From the NCBI GenBank assembly GCA_041917255.1, contig JAYRYA010000017.1, positions 1-64,000 of the forward strand: a DNA stretch of 64,000 nt, read 5' to 3'. The notes under the pieces were generated by a model. It was not told where the DNA came from. It ran no database searches and saw only the letters and a list, made by a program, of their open reading frames with translations. The stretch's first letter is position 1. Each line of letters begins with the position of its first letter. A program made the translations under genes and the position numbers. This document shows, one piece after another, positions 52,185 to 60,854 of the stretch. Origin of the DNA: Zoogloea sp041917255 (GTDB lineage: Bacteria > Pseudomonadota > Gammaproteobacteria > Burkholderiales > Rhodocyclaceae).

Positions 52185-53111
52185 TCACACGCGATCGATG
52201 TGCTTCTCGCCAAACAACCCTTCGGGGCGCACCAGCAGGAAGGCCAGGGCCAGCATGTAGGGGAACCAGCCTTCGATGCCGCCCCCCACGAACGGGCCCA
52301 CATACACTTCGGCCAGCTTCTCGGAGGCGCCGATGATGAGGCCGCCGACGATGGCGCCCGGCACCGAGGTGAAGCCGCCGAGGATCAGCACCGGCAGCGC
52401 CTTGAGGGCGGTGAAGGTGAGCGCGAACTGCACGCCGTTGCGGGCCCCCCAGATCATCCCGGCCACCAGCGCCACGAAGCCCGCCACCGCCCACACCACG
52501 CGCCAGATGGTCTGCAGCGGGATGCCGATGGAAAGCGCGGCCTGGTGGTCGTCGGCAACGGCGCGCAGGGCACGGCCGACCTTGGTGTATTGGAAGAGGA
52601 TCGCCAGCAGGGCCACCAGCGAGGCGGCCACGCCCGCGGCGAAGAGGTCGAACTTGGAGACGCCGATCTCGTAGTTGTCCATCAGCCAGGCGATGGGCTC
52701 ATCGACGATGCCCAGATCCAGCCCGCGCACGGTGGCACCCCAGGTCATCTGGGCGAGGCCCTCGATCACGTAGGTGAGGCCGATGGTGGCCATGAAGAGG
52801 GTGATGTGCGGCTGATTGACCAGCGGCCGCAGCACGATGCGCTCGGTGAGCGAACCCAGCACGATCATCGCGATGAAGGCGAGCAGGAAAGCCAGCCAGA
52901 ACACCGCCGTGCTGTCCGCCTCCAGCCCGAGCCAGCCGGGCAGCACTTCCTGAAAGCCGACAAAGGTGAGCGCGGCGAAGAACACCATCGCCCCCTGGGC
53001 GAAGTTGAACACCCCCGAGGCCTTGTAGATCAGCACGAAACCGAGGGCCACCAGGGCGTACATGACGCCCGACAGCAGGCCGCCGATCAGCACTTCGATG
53101 AAAAATTGCAT
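52185..53111 (-). CDS. livH: liv-type ABC permease LivH
   Basis: Inner-membrane permease of 308 residues with about eight helices. The LivH signatures GLLSGVMYALVALGFVLIYKASGVFNFAQG and VLILGGFTSVPGAIVGGLIIG are visible. GGAGAGAGG precedes the ATG. It pairs with LivM. Confidence 0.92.
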   Translation of the reverse strand: MQFFIEVLIGGLLSGVMYALVALGFVLIYKASGVFNFAQGAMVFFAALTFVGFQEVLPGWLGLEADSTAVFWLAFLLAFIAMIVLGSLTERIVLRPLVNQPHITLFMATIGLTYVIEGLAQMTWGATVRGLDLGIVDEPIAWLMDNYEIGVSKFDLFAAGVAASLVALLAILFQYTKVGRALRAVADDHQAALSIGIPLQTIWRVVWAVAGFVALVAGMIWGARNGVQFALTFTALKALPVLILGGFTSVPGAIVGGLIIGASEKLAEVYVGPFVGGGIEGWFPYMLALAFLLVRPEGLFGEKHIDRV

Positions 53112-53173
53112 CTGCCTCTCTCCTCTGCGGCGGGTCGGGCCGGATTGCCCGCTGCCGCTTCTTCTGTCGTTCG

Positions 53174-53253
53174 GTGTCGGGTTACTGCGCCACCCCGACC
53201 TACGGTGTAGCCGCTGCGTAGGTCGGGTAAGCCCGCAGGGCGTAACCCGACAC
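53174..53253. repeat. REP-like nested palindrome, copy 2
   Basis: Outer arms GTGTCGGGTTAC and GTAACCCGACAC are perfect 12-bp inverted repeats; inner arms CCCGACCTACG and CGTAGGTCGGG are perfect 11-bp repeats. It is the same family as the element at 49360-49442 and fills the space between livG and livH. Confidence 0.85.
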
Positions 53254-53260
53254 CCCCGGC

Positions 53261-54043
53261 TTAATGGGAAGTCCCGAGATACGCCTTGATGACTTCCGGG
53301 TTGTTCTTCACCTCATCCGGTGCGCCGTCGCCGATTTTTTTGCCGTAGTCGAGCACCACCACGCGGTCGGAGATGTCCATCACCACCCCCATGTCGTGCT
53401 CGATGAGGACGATGGTGGTGCCGTAGTGGTCATTCACGTCAAGGATGAAGCGGCACATGTCCTGCTTCTCTTCCACGTTCATGCCGGCCATGGGTTCGTC
53501 GAGCAGCAGGATGTCCGGCTCGGCGGCGAGCGCCCGGGCCAGTTCGACGCGCTTCTGCAGGCCGTAGGGCAGGCGGCCCACAGGCGTCTTGCGGATGCCC
53601 TGGATCTCGAGGAACTCGATCACCTCTTCCACCTTGATGCGGTGCGCGATCTCTTCCTTCTGCGCGGCGCCCCAGTAGAGGGCGTGCTGCAGGAAGTTGC
53701 ACTTCATCTTGAGGTTGCGCCCGGTCATGATGTTGTCGAGCACGGTCATCCCCTTGAACAGCGCGATGTTCTGGAAGGTGCGGGCGATGCCCTGCTCGGC
53801 GGCCTCGTGGGGCTCCATCTTCTTGCGCAGCCCACCCTTGAAGAAGATCTGCCCTTCCTGGGGGTGATACACGCCGTTGATCACGTTGAGCATAGAACTC
53901 TTGCCGGCGCCATTGGGCCCGATGATGGAGCGGATCTCGTGCTGCTTCACGTTGAAGCTGATGTCGGTGAGCGCCTTCACGCCGCCGAAGCGCAGGGAGA
54001 TGTTCTGGAGGTCGACGATCACGTCGCCAATCTGTCTGGCCAT
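53261..54043 (-). CDS. livG: liv-type ABC ATPase LivG
   Basis: ATPase of 260 residues: Walker A GPNGAGKSS, signature LPYGLQKRVELARALA, Walker B ILLLDEPMAGMN, H-loop LIEHDMGVV. It is a normal LivG-length protein with the typical ARTFQNIALF segment. It begins 13 bases after the upstream acyl-CoA synthetase gene ends (minus strand), so the two are co-transcribed. Confidence 0.93.
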   Translation of the reverse strand: MARQIGDVIVDLQNISLRFGGVKALTDISFNVKQHEIRSIIGPNGAGKSSMLNVINGVYHPQEGQIFFKGGLRKKMEPHEAAEQGIARTFQNIALFKGMTVLDNIMTGRNLKMKCNFLQHALYWGAAQKEEIAHRIKVEEVIEFLEIQGIRKTPVGRLPYGLQKRVELARALAAEPDILLLDEPMAGMNVEEKQDMCRFILDVNDHYGTTIVLIEHDMGVVMDISDRVVVLDYGKKIGDGAPDEVKNNPEVIKAYLGTSH

Positions 54044-54055
54044 GGTCGCTCTCCG

Positions 54056-56026
54056 TCAGGCCGCTTTCCGCGCGGGCGGAAAGATCTTGGCGTCCTCGAT
54101 ACGCAGGTCGGCAGACACCTTGTTGGTGCGGCCGTCCTCGTAGGTCACCTGGGTTTCGATGAACTGGCTCTTCTTGCCGGCATACAGGGCGTCGATGAGC
54201 ACTTCGTACTTCTCGGCCACGAAGTTGCGACGGACCTTGCGGGTGCGGGTCAGCTCGCCATCGTCGGCGTCGAGCTCCTTGTGGAGCACGAGGAAGCGCT
54301 TGATCTGCGAATCGCACATCTTGGGGTCGGACGCCAGATCGGCATTGACCTGCTCGACGCACTCGCGGATCAGCTCATACACCTGGGGCTGGCTGGCGAG
54401 GTCGGTGTAGCCCGAGTAGGCCATGCCCTTGCGCTCGGCCCAGTTGCCCACGGCTTCCAGGTCGATGTTGACGAACGCGGTGACGAAATCGCGGCCGTTG
54501 CCGAAGCACACGACTTCCTTGATGTGCTGGAAGAACTTGAGCTTGTTCTCGATGTAGTTGGGGGCAAACATGCCGCCGCTGGTGAGCTTGCCCACGTCCT
54601 TGGCGCGATCGATGATCTTCAGGTGGCCGTCGGCGTCGAAGAAGCCCGCGTCGCCGGTCATGAAGTAGCCCTCGGCGTTGATGGATTCGGCGGTGGCATC
54701 CGGGCGCTTGTAGTAGGCCTTGAGCAGCATCGGGCCACGCACCAGGATTTCGCCGTTGTCGGCCAGCTTGACCTCGACATTCGGCGCCGGGGTGCCGACG
54801 GAATCGAGCTTGATCTGGCCATCGGGCTGCAGGCACACGTAGGCGCAGGTTTCGGTCTGGCCATAGAGCTGCTTGAGGTTGATGCCGATGGAGCGATAGA
54901 AGCGGAAGAGGTCCGGCCCGATGGCGGCGCCGGCGGTGTAGGCCACGCGGATGCGGCTCATCCCCAGCACGTTCTTCAGCGGGCCATACACCAGCAGGTT
55001 GCCGAGCCCGTATTGCAGGCGGTCGCCGGCAGAGACGGACTTGCCATCGAGGATATCCGCGCCGCAGCGGCGGGCCACATCCATGAAGTGGGCAAACAGC
55101 TTGCGCTTGATGCTGCCGGCGTCTTCCATGCGGATCATCACCTGGGTCAGCAGGTTCTCGAAGACCCGCGGCGGGGCGAAGTAATAGGTGGGGCCGATCT
55201 CGCGCAGGTCGTTCATCACCGTCTCGCCGGATTCGGGGCAGTTGATGGTGAAGCCGGCCACCAGCGCCTGGGCGTAGGAGAACAGGTGATCGCCCACCCA
55301 CGCCATCGGCAGGTAGGAGAGGATGTCGTCCTCGTCCGACAGCTTGTCGAACTGGCAGCCACCCTGGGCCGCAGCGATGAAGGCGCCGTGGGTCTGGCAC
55401 ACGCCCTTGGGCTTGCCGGTGGTGCCCGAGGTGTAGAGCATCACCGACACGTCGTCGGGGCTGCCCTTGTCGATCTCGTTGCCGAGGAAGTCCGGGTGAT
55501 TGCGGTCGTGGATGCGGCCCATCTCGAGCACTTCATCCAGACCGTGCAGGAATGTCTGGTTGTAGTGGCGCAGGCCGCGGGGGTCGTCGTAGATGACGTG
55601 CTCGAGGAGGGGCAGGCCCTCCTTGATCTCGAGCATCTTGTCCACCTGCTCCTGGTCCTCGACGCAGGCGAAGCGGATCTCCGCGTCCTGCATCACGTAG
55701 GACATCTCCTGGGCCACCGCGTCCTGGTACATCATCACCGGAATGCCGCCCAGGCACTGGCAGGCCGCCACCGACCAGTACAGTCGCGGCCGGTTGTCGC
55801 CCACCACCGCCAGGCGGTCGCCGCGCTTGAAGCCCAGTTCGGCCAGGCCGCTGGCAATGGCACGCACCCGCTCAGCCACCTCCATCCAGGTGTAGGTCTG
55901 CCAGATGCCGTATTCCTTTTCGCGCATCGCCGGCCGATTGGGCCGCTGCCGGGCGTGGTGCATCAGCAGGCGCGGAAAGGTATCCAGGCTGCCCATCTCG
56001 GCCGAAGTCTCGCCGGTGTTTGCCAT
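54056..56026 (-). CDS. long-chain acyl-CoA synthetase-like AMP-binding protein
   Basis: Adenylate-forming ligase of 656 residues: P-loop VMLYTSGTTGKPKGVCQTH, AYTAGAAIGPDLFRFY and YGQTETCAY (A5 motif), YFMTGDAGFFDADGHLKIIDRAKD (A7/A8), and the A10 Lys region near TRTRKVRRNFV. It is the size of the eukaryotic-like FadD15/ACSL group. Two ATGs are close; 56026 has AGGAGG at seven bases, whereas 56032 abuts it. It heads the liv operon, suggesting that transported acids are activated to CoA thioesters. Confidence 0.9.
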   Translation of the reverse strand: MANTGETSAEMGSLDTFPRLLMHHARQRPNRPAMREKEYGIWQTYTWMEVAERVRAIASGLAELGFKRGDRLAVVGDNRPRLYWSVAACQCLGGIPVMMYQDAVAQEMSYVMQDAEIRFACVEDQEQVDKMLEIKEGLPLLEHVIYDDPRGLRHYNQTFLHGLDEVLEMGRIHDRNHPDFLGNEIDKGSPDDVSVMLYTSGTTGKPKGVCQTHGAFIAAAQGGCQFDKLSDEDDILSYLPMAWVGDHLFSYAQALVAGFTINCPESGETVMNDLREIGPTYYFAPPRVFENLLTQVMIRMEDAGSIKRKLFAHFMDVARRCGADILDGKSVSAGDRLQYGLGNLLVYGPLKNVLGMSRIRVAYTAGAAIGPDLFRFYRSIGINLKQLYGQTETCAYVCLQPDGQIKLDSVGTPAPNVEVKLADNGEILVRGPMLLKAYYKRPDATAESINAEGYFMTGDAGFFDADGHLKIIDRAKDVGKLTSGGMFAPNYIENKLKFFQHIKEVVCFGNGRDFVTAFVNIDLEAVGNWAERKGMAYSGYTDLASQPQVYELIRECVEQVNADLASDPKMCDSQIKRFLVLHKELDADDGELTRTRKVRRNFVAEKYEVLIDALYAGKKSQFIETQVTYEDGRTNKVSADLRIEDAKIFPPARKAA

Positions 56027-56191
56027 CCCCATCCTCCTCCGGTCTTGTCTCGCGTCGTGCCCGCGGTCCGGAAACGGCCGCAGATAGTGTGTTTTGTGAC
56101 GTGAGTGCAGTCTGGCAAACCATGTTTGCTCAACTGTTTTTCAAATGTACGGAATTGTGAAAACCATGGAAGAGGGAGAGAAGACACGTGA

Positions 56192-56216
56192 AAACGCCGC
56201 CCCCCAGGCGGCGTTT
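56192..56216 (-). terminator. strong bidirectional hairpin terminator
   Basis: AAACGCCGCC and GGCGGCGTTT pair perfectly over 10 bp with a 5-base loop, with T-rich flanks on both strands. It ends the minus-strand gene at 56257-56586 and shields the acyl-CoA synthetase promoter region. Confidence 0.8.
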
Positions 56217-56256
56217 GCGTTTCTATGAACAGCGGAACAGGATGCCGGAGATACCG

Positions 56257-56586
56257 TCAATGGGTACCGTTACCACCGATCGGCCCGAGCCGTTGATTCA
56301 GATCGGACCACTGGGACCAGCCCGAATACCGACCCGGATAGGCGTCGTCGCTGCTGTAGGCCGTGTCGTCCTTCATCATGTCGGACCGAACCGGGCCCTG
56401 CGCCCCGCCGGATGCCGTCGGCTCCATGCCGTCGTAAGGATCGCTTCCCATCGCGCGATGGGCGCGCATGTCATCCGAGAAAGCCTGCAAACTGTCGTTC
56501 AGATCGGCTGCGCCAGCGGGTGCGACGACCATGACGGCTCCCATCAGGAAACCGGTGCCGATTTTTGCCAAGAGACTCTTTTTCAT
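56257..56586 (-). CDS. small secreted protein of unknown function
   Basis: Exported protein of 109 residues with a signal peptide (KKSLLAKIGTGFLMGAVMVVAPAGA) and a hydrophilic mature part rich in Asp, Ser, Gly and Met (AFSDDMRAHRAMGSDPYDGMEP, WSQWSDLNQRLGPIGG). The start at 56586 is fixed by the signal peptide and the GGAAG before it. No family recognised. It sits alone behind its own terminator. The 56587-56806 space upstream shows no gene and presumably holds its promoter. Confidence 0.65.
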   Translation of the reverse strand: MKKSLLAKIGTGFLMGAVMVVAPAGAADLNDSLQAFSDDMRAHRAMGSDPYDGMEPTASGGAQGPVRSDMMKDDTAYSSDDAYPGRYSGWSQWSDLNQRLGPIGGNGTH

Positions 56587-56806
56587 GTTGTCTTCCGTTG
56601 GGTTGTTCCTCCCTGAAAAAGAGTGGCGGAGCGACACCACGCTGGAAACGAGGCGCCGCTCCCGTTCGCGAACAGGCACCTGCGTGCCCATCCACCATGA
56701 CCACCGGATCAAACCGCCCGACAGACAGGTCTGGATCGGTGTGCGTCACTTTTTCATCATAGTCGACGCATTCCTGCGGGAAAGGAGATTTGCGACGCCA
56801 GGCCCA

Positions 56807-57772
56807 TCACTCCGCCCCGGCGCGCAGCGCTCCGGCGGTCTGCCAGGAGGGCAGCACATCATCCAGCGCCAACAGGGCAAGCACCCCCGCAACAAGCTCG
56901 CGGTGAGCGAGCGGCGTGTTGGCATACCAGCGCGACAGATACGCGCGCAGGCTGCTCCGGGCATCTTCGGGGTCGAGGTTCATGTAACGTAAAGCCTGCC
57001 AATTCTCGGGATTGCGCTCGAACAAGGGCAGCAGAAGATTGGCGATCACTTCGTTCTTGTCGCGCAGATACGGGTCGTGACGTAGCGCGTCCTCATGCTG
57101 TTGCAGCCAGGCGGTCAGCGGCGCCTCGGGCGGCAGACGGCGATGCCCCTCGGAGATCAGCAGATCGAAGAAGCGCTGCAGCCGGTCGGCCTCCACAGCC
57201 CACTCGGGCCCCGGAGGCGCCGTCGCCCAGCGTCGGGCCAGGTGCTGCAGCGTGAATAGCGACGCCGTCTCGCACAGCGCTTCCTCAAACCACTGATTGT
57301 CGCGTCGCGGTGGATTGCCCACGGCGTAGGCGTCGTGGTTGGACATCACATGGCACAGTTCGTGGGCAAACTCGTAGGCATAGAGATGCCAGTTCTCATC
57401 CCGTGCGTGCAGACGGATGCGGAACTCTCCGCCCAGCCCACGGCTGTATAGGGCCACCGGCGGACCGTCGGTGTGGGTGACGACGATGGGCACGGACAAG
57501 CGGGTCGGAAGTCTGGGCACGAGCGTGTCGGCCACGGCAGCCAGCACCGTCTCAATGGCCTCCTTGCGCCCACGTCCCCATCCTCCCCCTTGCACCTGGA
57601 TGGTCAGCCCAAGCTTGCGGCCCGGGGCCTTTCTCGCCGGAAGATCGCCCCCGTCAGCCCACGCCAGCGAGCACATCACCGAAGCGAGGATGAAAGGTAG
57701 CCGCTTCCCGCGTCGCAGCCAGTCAGCCGCAACGGCATCCCGGAAAAACGTGCGTTTGCGCTTCCCGATCAT
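56807..57772 (-). CDS. secreted HExxH protein, putative zinc metallopeptidase
   Basis: Exported protein of 321 residues: signal or anchor (RLPFILASVMCSLAWA, about 24-39), then a domain with H137-E138-L-C-H141 (YEFAHELCHVMSNHD) and downstream acidic EEALCETASL (E163, E164, E168), which fits a gluzincin zinc site. The C-terminal third is helical (DALRHDPYLRDKNEVIANLLLPLF). No named family recognised. It is expected to act in the periplasm. A 192-base divergent region separates it from the DUF2167 gene. Confidence 0.7.
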   Translation of the reverse strand: MIGKRKRTFFRDAVAADWLRRGKRLPFILASVMCSLAWADGGDLPARKAPGRKLGLTIQVQGGGWGRGRKEAIETVLAAVADTLVPRLPTRLSVPIVVTHTDGPPVALYSRGLGGEFRIRLHARDENWHLYAYEFAHELCHVMSNHDAYAVGNPPRRDNQWFEEALCETASLFTLQHLARRWATAPPGPEWAVEADRLQRFFDLLISEGHRRLPPEAPLTAWLQQHEDALRHDPYLRDKNEVIANLLLPLFERNPENWQALRYMNLDPEDARSSLRAYLSRWYANTPLAHRELVAGVLALLALDDVLPSWQTAGALRAGAE

Positions 57773-57964
57773 CTTGCCCGCGATTCACCCGACACCAACC
57801 GGTCCGGTCACCTTTCAGGATAGACCGCCCCTTTGGAAAGCCAAGACGCTGGCCCATTGGACGCCCGAATGCCAACTAGCACACAAAGCGTCCGCCCCAC
57901 TGCGCGGTATCATCCGATGCCACCTGTTTAAGCCACACTTTTTTACGTCTCGTCCTGACCCACA

Positions 57965-58867
57965 ATGATCCCTGCCTTCCGCCGCGTTCTTGTCGCGCTG
58001 GCGCTTTGCCTGCCCTGCATTTCACCGACCCTCGCCGCCGATGCAGCGCCGACGGCAGCGGAAGCGCACGTCGAGGCCGCTGCCCTGGCGGCCCAGGCCG
58101 CCGTTCAACTGGGTCCGCGGGAGATCGTGCTGGGCGACCAGGGTGTCCTCAAACTCCCCGAGGGCTTCGGGTTCATCCCCAAGGAAGAGGCCCAGGCGCT
58201 GATGATTGCGCAGGGCAACAAGAATGTCGGAAAGGGCTTCCACGGGTTGGTGGTGAGTCCCGATCTGGCCGGCTTTGTCGCGGTCGAATTCACCCCCGCC
58301 GGCTATGTGAAGGATGAAGAAGCACGCGACTGGAACGCCGACGAGCTGCTGACGAATCTCAAGGAGGGGACCGAAGCGGCCAATGCCGAACGCCAGACCC
58401 GCGGGCTGCCCGAGATCAACGTGGTCGGTTGGGTCGAGGTGCCGAGTTACGATCCGGCCACCCATCGTCTCGTATGGTCGGTGGCGGCACGCGCGAAGGA
58501 CAGCCAGGGCCGGGGAGACGGCGTGAACTACAACACCTACGTGTTGGGCCGCGAAGGTTATTTCTCGTTGAACCTCGTTACCAGCATGGATCGGGTCGAG
58601 CTCGAGAAACCCACCGCCCGCGAACTCATCGCAGCCCTCAGCTTCGTGGATGGCAAGCGCTACGCCGATTTCAACGCGGCCACCGACCGCACCGCGGAAT
58701 ACGGCCTGGCTGCGCTGGTGGGTGGAATGGCGGCCAAGAAGCTCGGCCTGTTCGCCAGCCTGGGACTGTTTGTCGCCAAGTTCTGGAAGGTCGGGCTGCT
58801 GGCGATGGTTGGTTTCGGCGCCGGCGTCAGTCGGGTGCTCGGCCGCAAGAAGGACGGAGTGTCCTGA
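57965..58867 (+). CDS. DUF2167 family membrane protein
   Basis: Protein of 300 residues with a signal peptide (LVALALCLPCISPTLAA), a soluble part with the DUF2167 pattern (LGDQGVLKLPEGFGFIPKEEA, GLVVSPDLAGFVAVEFTPAGYVKDEEARDWNADELL, RLVWSVAARAKDSQG) and a hydrophobic C-terminus (about 245-285) that anchors it. The family's role is unknown, though members occur near envelope and stress genes. A strong terminator follows at 58961. Confidence 0.85.
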   Translation: MIPAFRRVLVALALCLPCISPTLAADAAPTAAEAHVEAAALAAQAAVQLGPREIVLGDQGVLKLPEGFGFIPKEEAQALMIAQGNKNVGKGFHGLVVSPDLAGFVAVEFTPAGYVKDEEARDWNADELLTNLKEGTEAANAERQTRGLPEINVVGWVEVPSYDPATHRLVWSVAARAKDSQGRGDGVNYNTYVLGREGYFSLNLVTSMDRVELEKPTARELIAALSFVDGKRYADFNAATDRTAEYGLAALVGGMAAKKLGLFASLGLFVAKFWKVGLLAMVGFGAGVSRVLGRKKDGVS

Positions 58868-58960
58868 GCTGAACGACATTCATCGCGCACGCAGCGAACT
58901 TGCCTGGAGCCGGCTGGTCTAGAAGAATCCACTGGCAATCGATATCGGCAAAGCGAAAGG

Positions 58961-58984
58961 ACGGCCCTGTGCGGGCCGTTTTTT
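58961..58984 (+). terminator. intrinsic terminator after the DUF2167 gene
   Basis: ACGGCCC and GGGCCGT form a perfect 7-bp stem around TGTGC, followed by TTTTT. It lies about 90 bases after the gene stop and ends just before the M50 protease start codon. Confidence 0.85.
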
Positions 58985-59006
58985 CGTGGACCTTCTCCCC
59001 CGCTCC

Positions 59007-59717
59007 ATGAAACTCCTCCTGCTTCTCCTCGGCGGCGCCAAGTTCGGCAAGCTGCTCACCACCGCCGGCACCATGCTGCTGTCCATCGGCGCCTACGCCC
59101 TGATCTGGGGCTGGCGCTATGCTGCCGGCTTCGTCGCGCTGATCTTCTGCCACGAGATGGGTCACTACCTGGCTGCCCGCCGACGCGGCCTGAACGTGGG
59201 CGCCCCCACCTTCATCCCCTTCCTGGGTGCATGGATCGAGCTGAAGGAGCAGCCCATGAACGCCGAGACCGAAGCCTACGTGGCGATGGCCGGCCCGCTG
59301 GCCGGTACGGCCGCCTCGCTGCTGTGCTATTTCGTGGCCCGCTCGGAAGGCAGCGACCTGCTGCTGGCGCTGGCCTATTCGGGCTTCTTCCTCAACCTGT
59401 TCAACCTGATCCCGGTACCGCCGCTCGATGGAGGGCGGATGACCGGCGTGGTGTCGCCGAAGTTCTGGCTCGTCGGCGCGCCGGTCCTGGTGGCGATCTT
59501 CCTGTGGCGCCCCAGCCCGATGCTGGTGCTCGTTGCGCTGCTGGCCGCACCCCACATGTGGCGCGCCTTCCGCGGCCAGGCCGAACCCGCCCCCGGCTAC
59601 TACGACACCCCGCCTGCCAAGCGCATCGAATACGCCGCGCTTTACCTCGGCCTGACCGCCTGGCTGGCGGTGATGACCCACGACGTGCACGAAATGCTGG
59701 CCGCCGTGCGCGGCTGA
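59007..59717 (+). CDS. M50-family site-2 protease-like membrane protein
   Basis: Integral membrane zinc protease of 236 residues from ATG 59007 (a GTG at 58986 is possible but abuts the terminator). H49-E50-M-G-H53 (ALIFCHEMGHYLAARR) is the zinc motif, and NLIPVPPLDGGR carries the third ligand Asp. About six hydrophobic segments are present. There is no PDZ domain, so it belongs to the short rhomboid-like S2P or YwhC group. No ribosome-binding site is evident, and an intrinsic terminator ends 22 bases upstream. It must have its own start of transcription or depend on read-through. Confidence 0.85.
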   Translation: MKLLLLLLGGAKFGKLLTTAGTMLLSIGAYALIWGWRYAAGFVALIFCHEMGHYLAARRRGLNVGAPTFIPFLGAWIELKEQPMNAETEAYVAMAGPLAGTAASLLCYFVARSEGSDLLLALAYSGFFLNLFNLIPVPPLDGGRMTGVVSPKFWLVGAPVLVAIFLWRPSPMLVLVALLAAPHMWRAFRGQAEPAPGYYDTPPAKRIEYAALYLGLTAWLAVMTHDVHEMLAAVRG

Positions 59718-59802
59718 ACACCCCCGCCTCATCCGCATGGATTAATCGGCGCACCGAACCTATGCTGGACGGAAGACACCTGCGTCATCCGAGGATCGCG
59801 CC

Positions 59803-60129
59803 ATGCACGCCCGCTGCCAGCAATCCAGCCGCTTCATCGCCGCCGCGCTCTCCTGCGCCGCCGCCCTGCTGGCGGCTGGCTGCACGACCATCGTCATCCA
59901 CAGCGACGGTGCGGTAAAGACCGAATCCCGCTTCGGCATCCTCCACCTGAACCTCGAGCCCGAACGTACCACCACGATGGCGGTGACGAGCGTCGGCATT
60001 GTCGCCCTGCCGGGCAGCCTGAACATCGGCTACGCCCGCTGGCAGGGCGTCGGACTGTCGGCAGCGGAAGGCGATCGCTGCCTGCTGATCAACTTTGATT
60101 CACCCCAACAGACAGGAGCGGAAAAATGA
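59803..60129 (+). CDS. putative lipoprotein
   Basis: Protein of 108 residues with a lipoprotein signal peptide: hydrophobic AAALSCAAALLAAGC, lipid-modified Cys at about 27, then TTIVIHSDGAV. The mature part is short and beta-rich (FGILHLNLEPERTTTMAVTSVGIVALPG). No family recognised. It overlaps the next lipoprotein gene by four bases (ATGA at 60126), so the two proteins probably work together. Confidence 0.75.
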   Translation: MHARCQQSSRFIAAALSCAAALLAAGCTTIVIHSDGAVKTESRFGILHLNLEPERTTTMAVTSVGIVALPGSLNIGYARWQGVGLSAAEGDRCLLINFDSPQQTGAEK

Positions 60130-60776
60130 ACACGCGCACTCCTTACTGCCGCCTCGCCCTCGTCGCCACCACGCTCGGCCTCGCCGGCTGCGTGAGCGTG
60201 CCGATGGCGCCGCTGGTGTATGGCTCGAAGACGGTGGGCGGGTTGGATATTTCAACCACCACCAGCACAACCAACCCGGGCGTGAGCATCTCCATCGGCT
60301 ACAAGCGCGACGACGTGGCGCTGGTTCCGGTGGCAGTGCTGAAGAACAAGGGACAGCAGGCCGGCAGTAATGGCAAGGGCGGCGAGCACATCCTGATCGT
60401 CCACGGTGACGACGCCAACGCCGACGCTTCCGATGGCGACAAGGACACCAAAGGAGCATCCGATCCCTCAAACCGGAAGAAGGACTCCATGTCGGTGTTC
60501 GGCAGTTTCGAGGGCCGCGGGATGGCCGGCGCTGACGCCACCAGCGCCCAGGCCGTGGCCGCTAACTACTTTTCGACGGGCATCGCCGCCCAGCACCTGG
60601 CCGCGGGCATCGGTCGCGCTGCGGCAGCCGATCAGATCCGGCGGTGCTTCGAGGCGGTGCGGGACATCGCGGACAAGCTCCCGACGGACAAGCAGGGCGC
60701 CTTCCGTGAGAAAGGGCTGACCGCCTGCAGCGAGGCCGGCAAGCCGCCCGCCACCGCGGAGATGGGCACGAAGTAG
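60126..60776 (+). CDS. putative lipoprotein with low-complexity acidic region
   Basis: Protein of 216 residues: lipobox VATTLGLAGC (Cys about 22), a beta-rich segment (GSKTVGGLDISTTTSTTNPGVSISIGYKRDDVALVPVAVL), an acidic Asp/Gly/Lys-rich stretch (about 95-120) and a helical end with one Cys pair (IRRCFEAV, LTACSE). No family recognised. Transcriptionally coupled with the preceding lipoprotein gene. Confidence 0.75.
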   Translation: MNTRTPYCRLALVATTLGLAGCVSVPMAPLVYGSKTVGGLDISTTTSTTNPGVSISIGYKRDDVALVPVAVLKNKGQQAGSNGKGGEHILIVHGDDANADASDGDKDTKGASDPSNRKKDSMSVFGSFEGRGMAGADATSAQAVAANYFSTGIAAQHLAAGIGRAAAADQIRRCFEAVRDIADKLPTDKQGAFREKGLTACSEAGKPPATAEMGTK

Positions 60777-60789
60777 CCATCCCCCAACG

Positions 60790-60815
60790 ACAAACGGCGC
60801 CGAAGCGCCGTCTGT
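60790..60815 (+). terminator. hairpin between the lipoprotein gene and icmF
   Basis: ACGGCGC and GCGCCGT pair around CGAA, extended by GACA and TGTC after a one-base mismatch. The T-run is weak. It may work in both directions between convergent genes. Confidence 0.6.
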
Positions 60816-60854
60816 CGTGTCTCCCCCTCCCAAAAGCCGGAAGGGCGTTGCGGC

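Noticed and set aside
53264..56104. 946-codon plus frame opposite livG and the acyl-CoA synthetase
   Set aside because: Repetitive His/Val/Gly composition typical of an antisense shadow. Both minus-strand genes have full motif sets and ribosome-binding sites.
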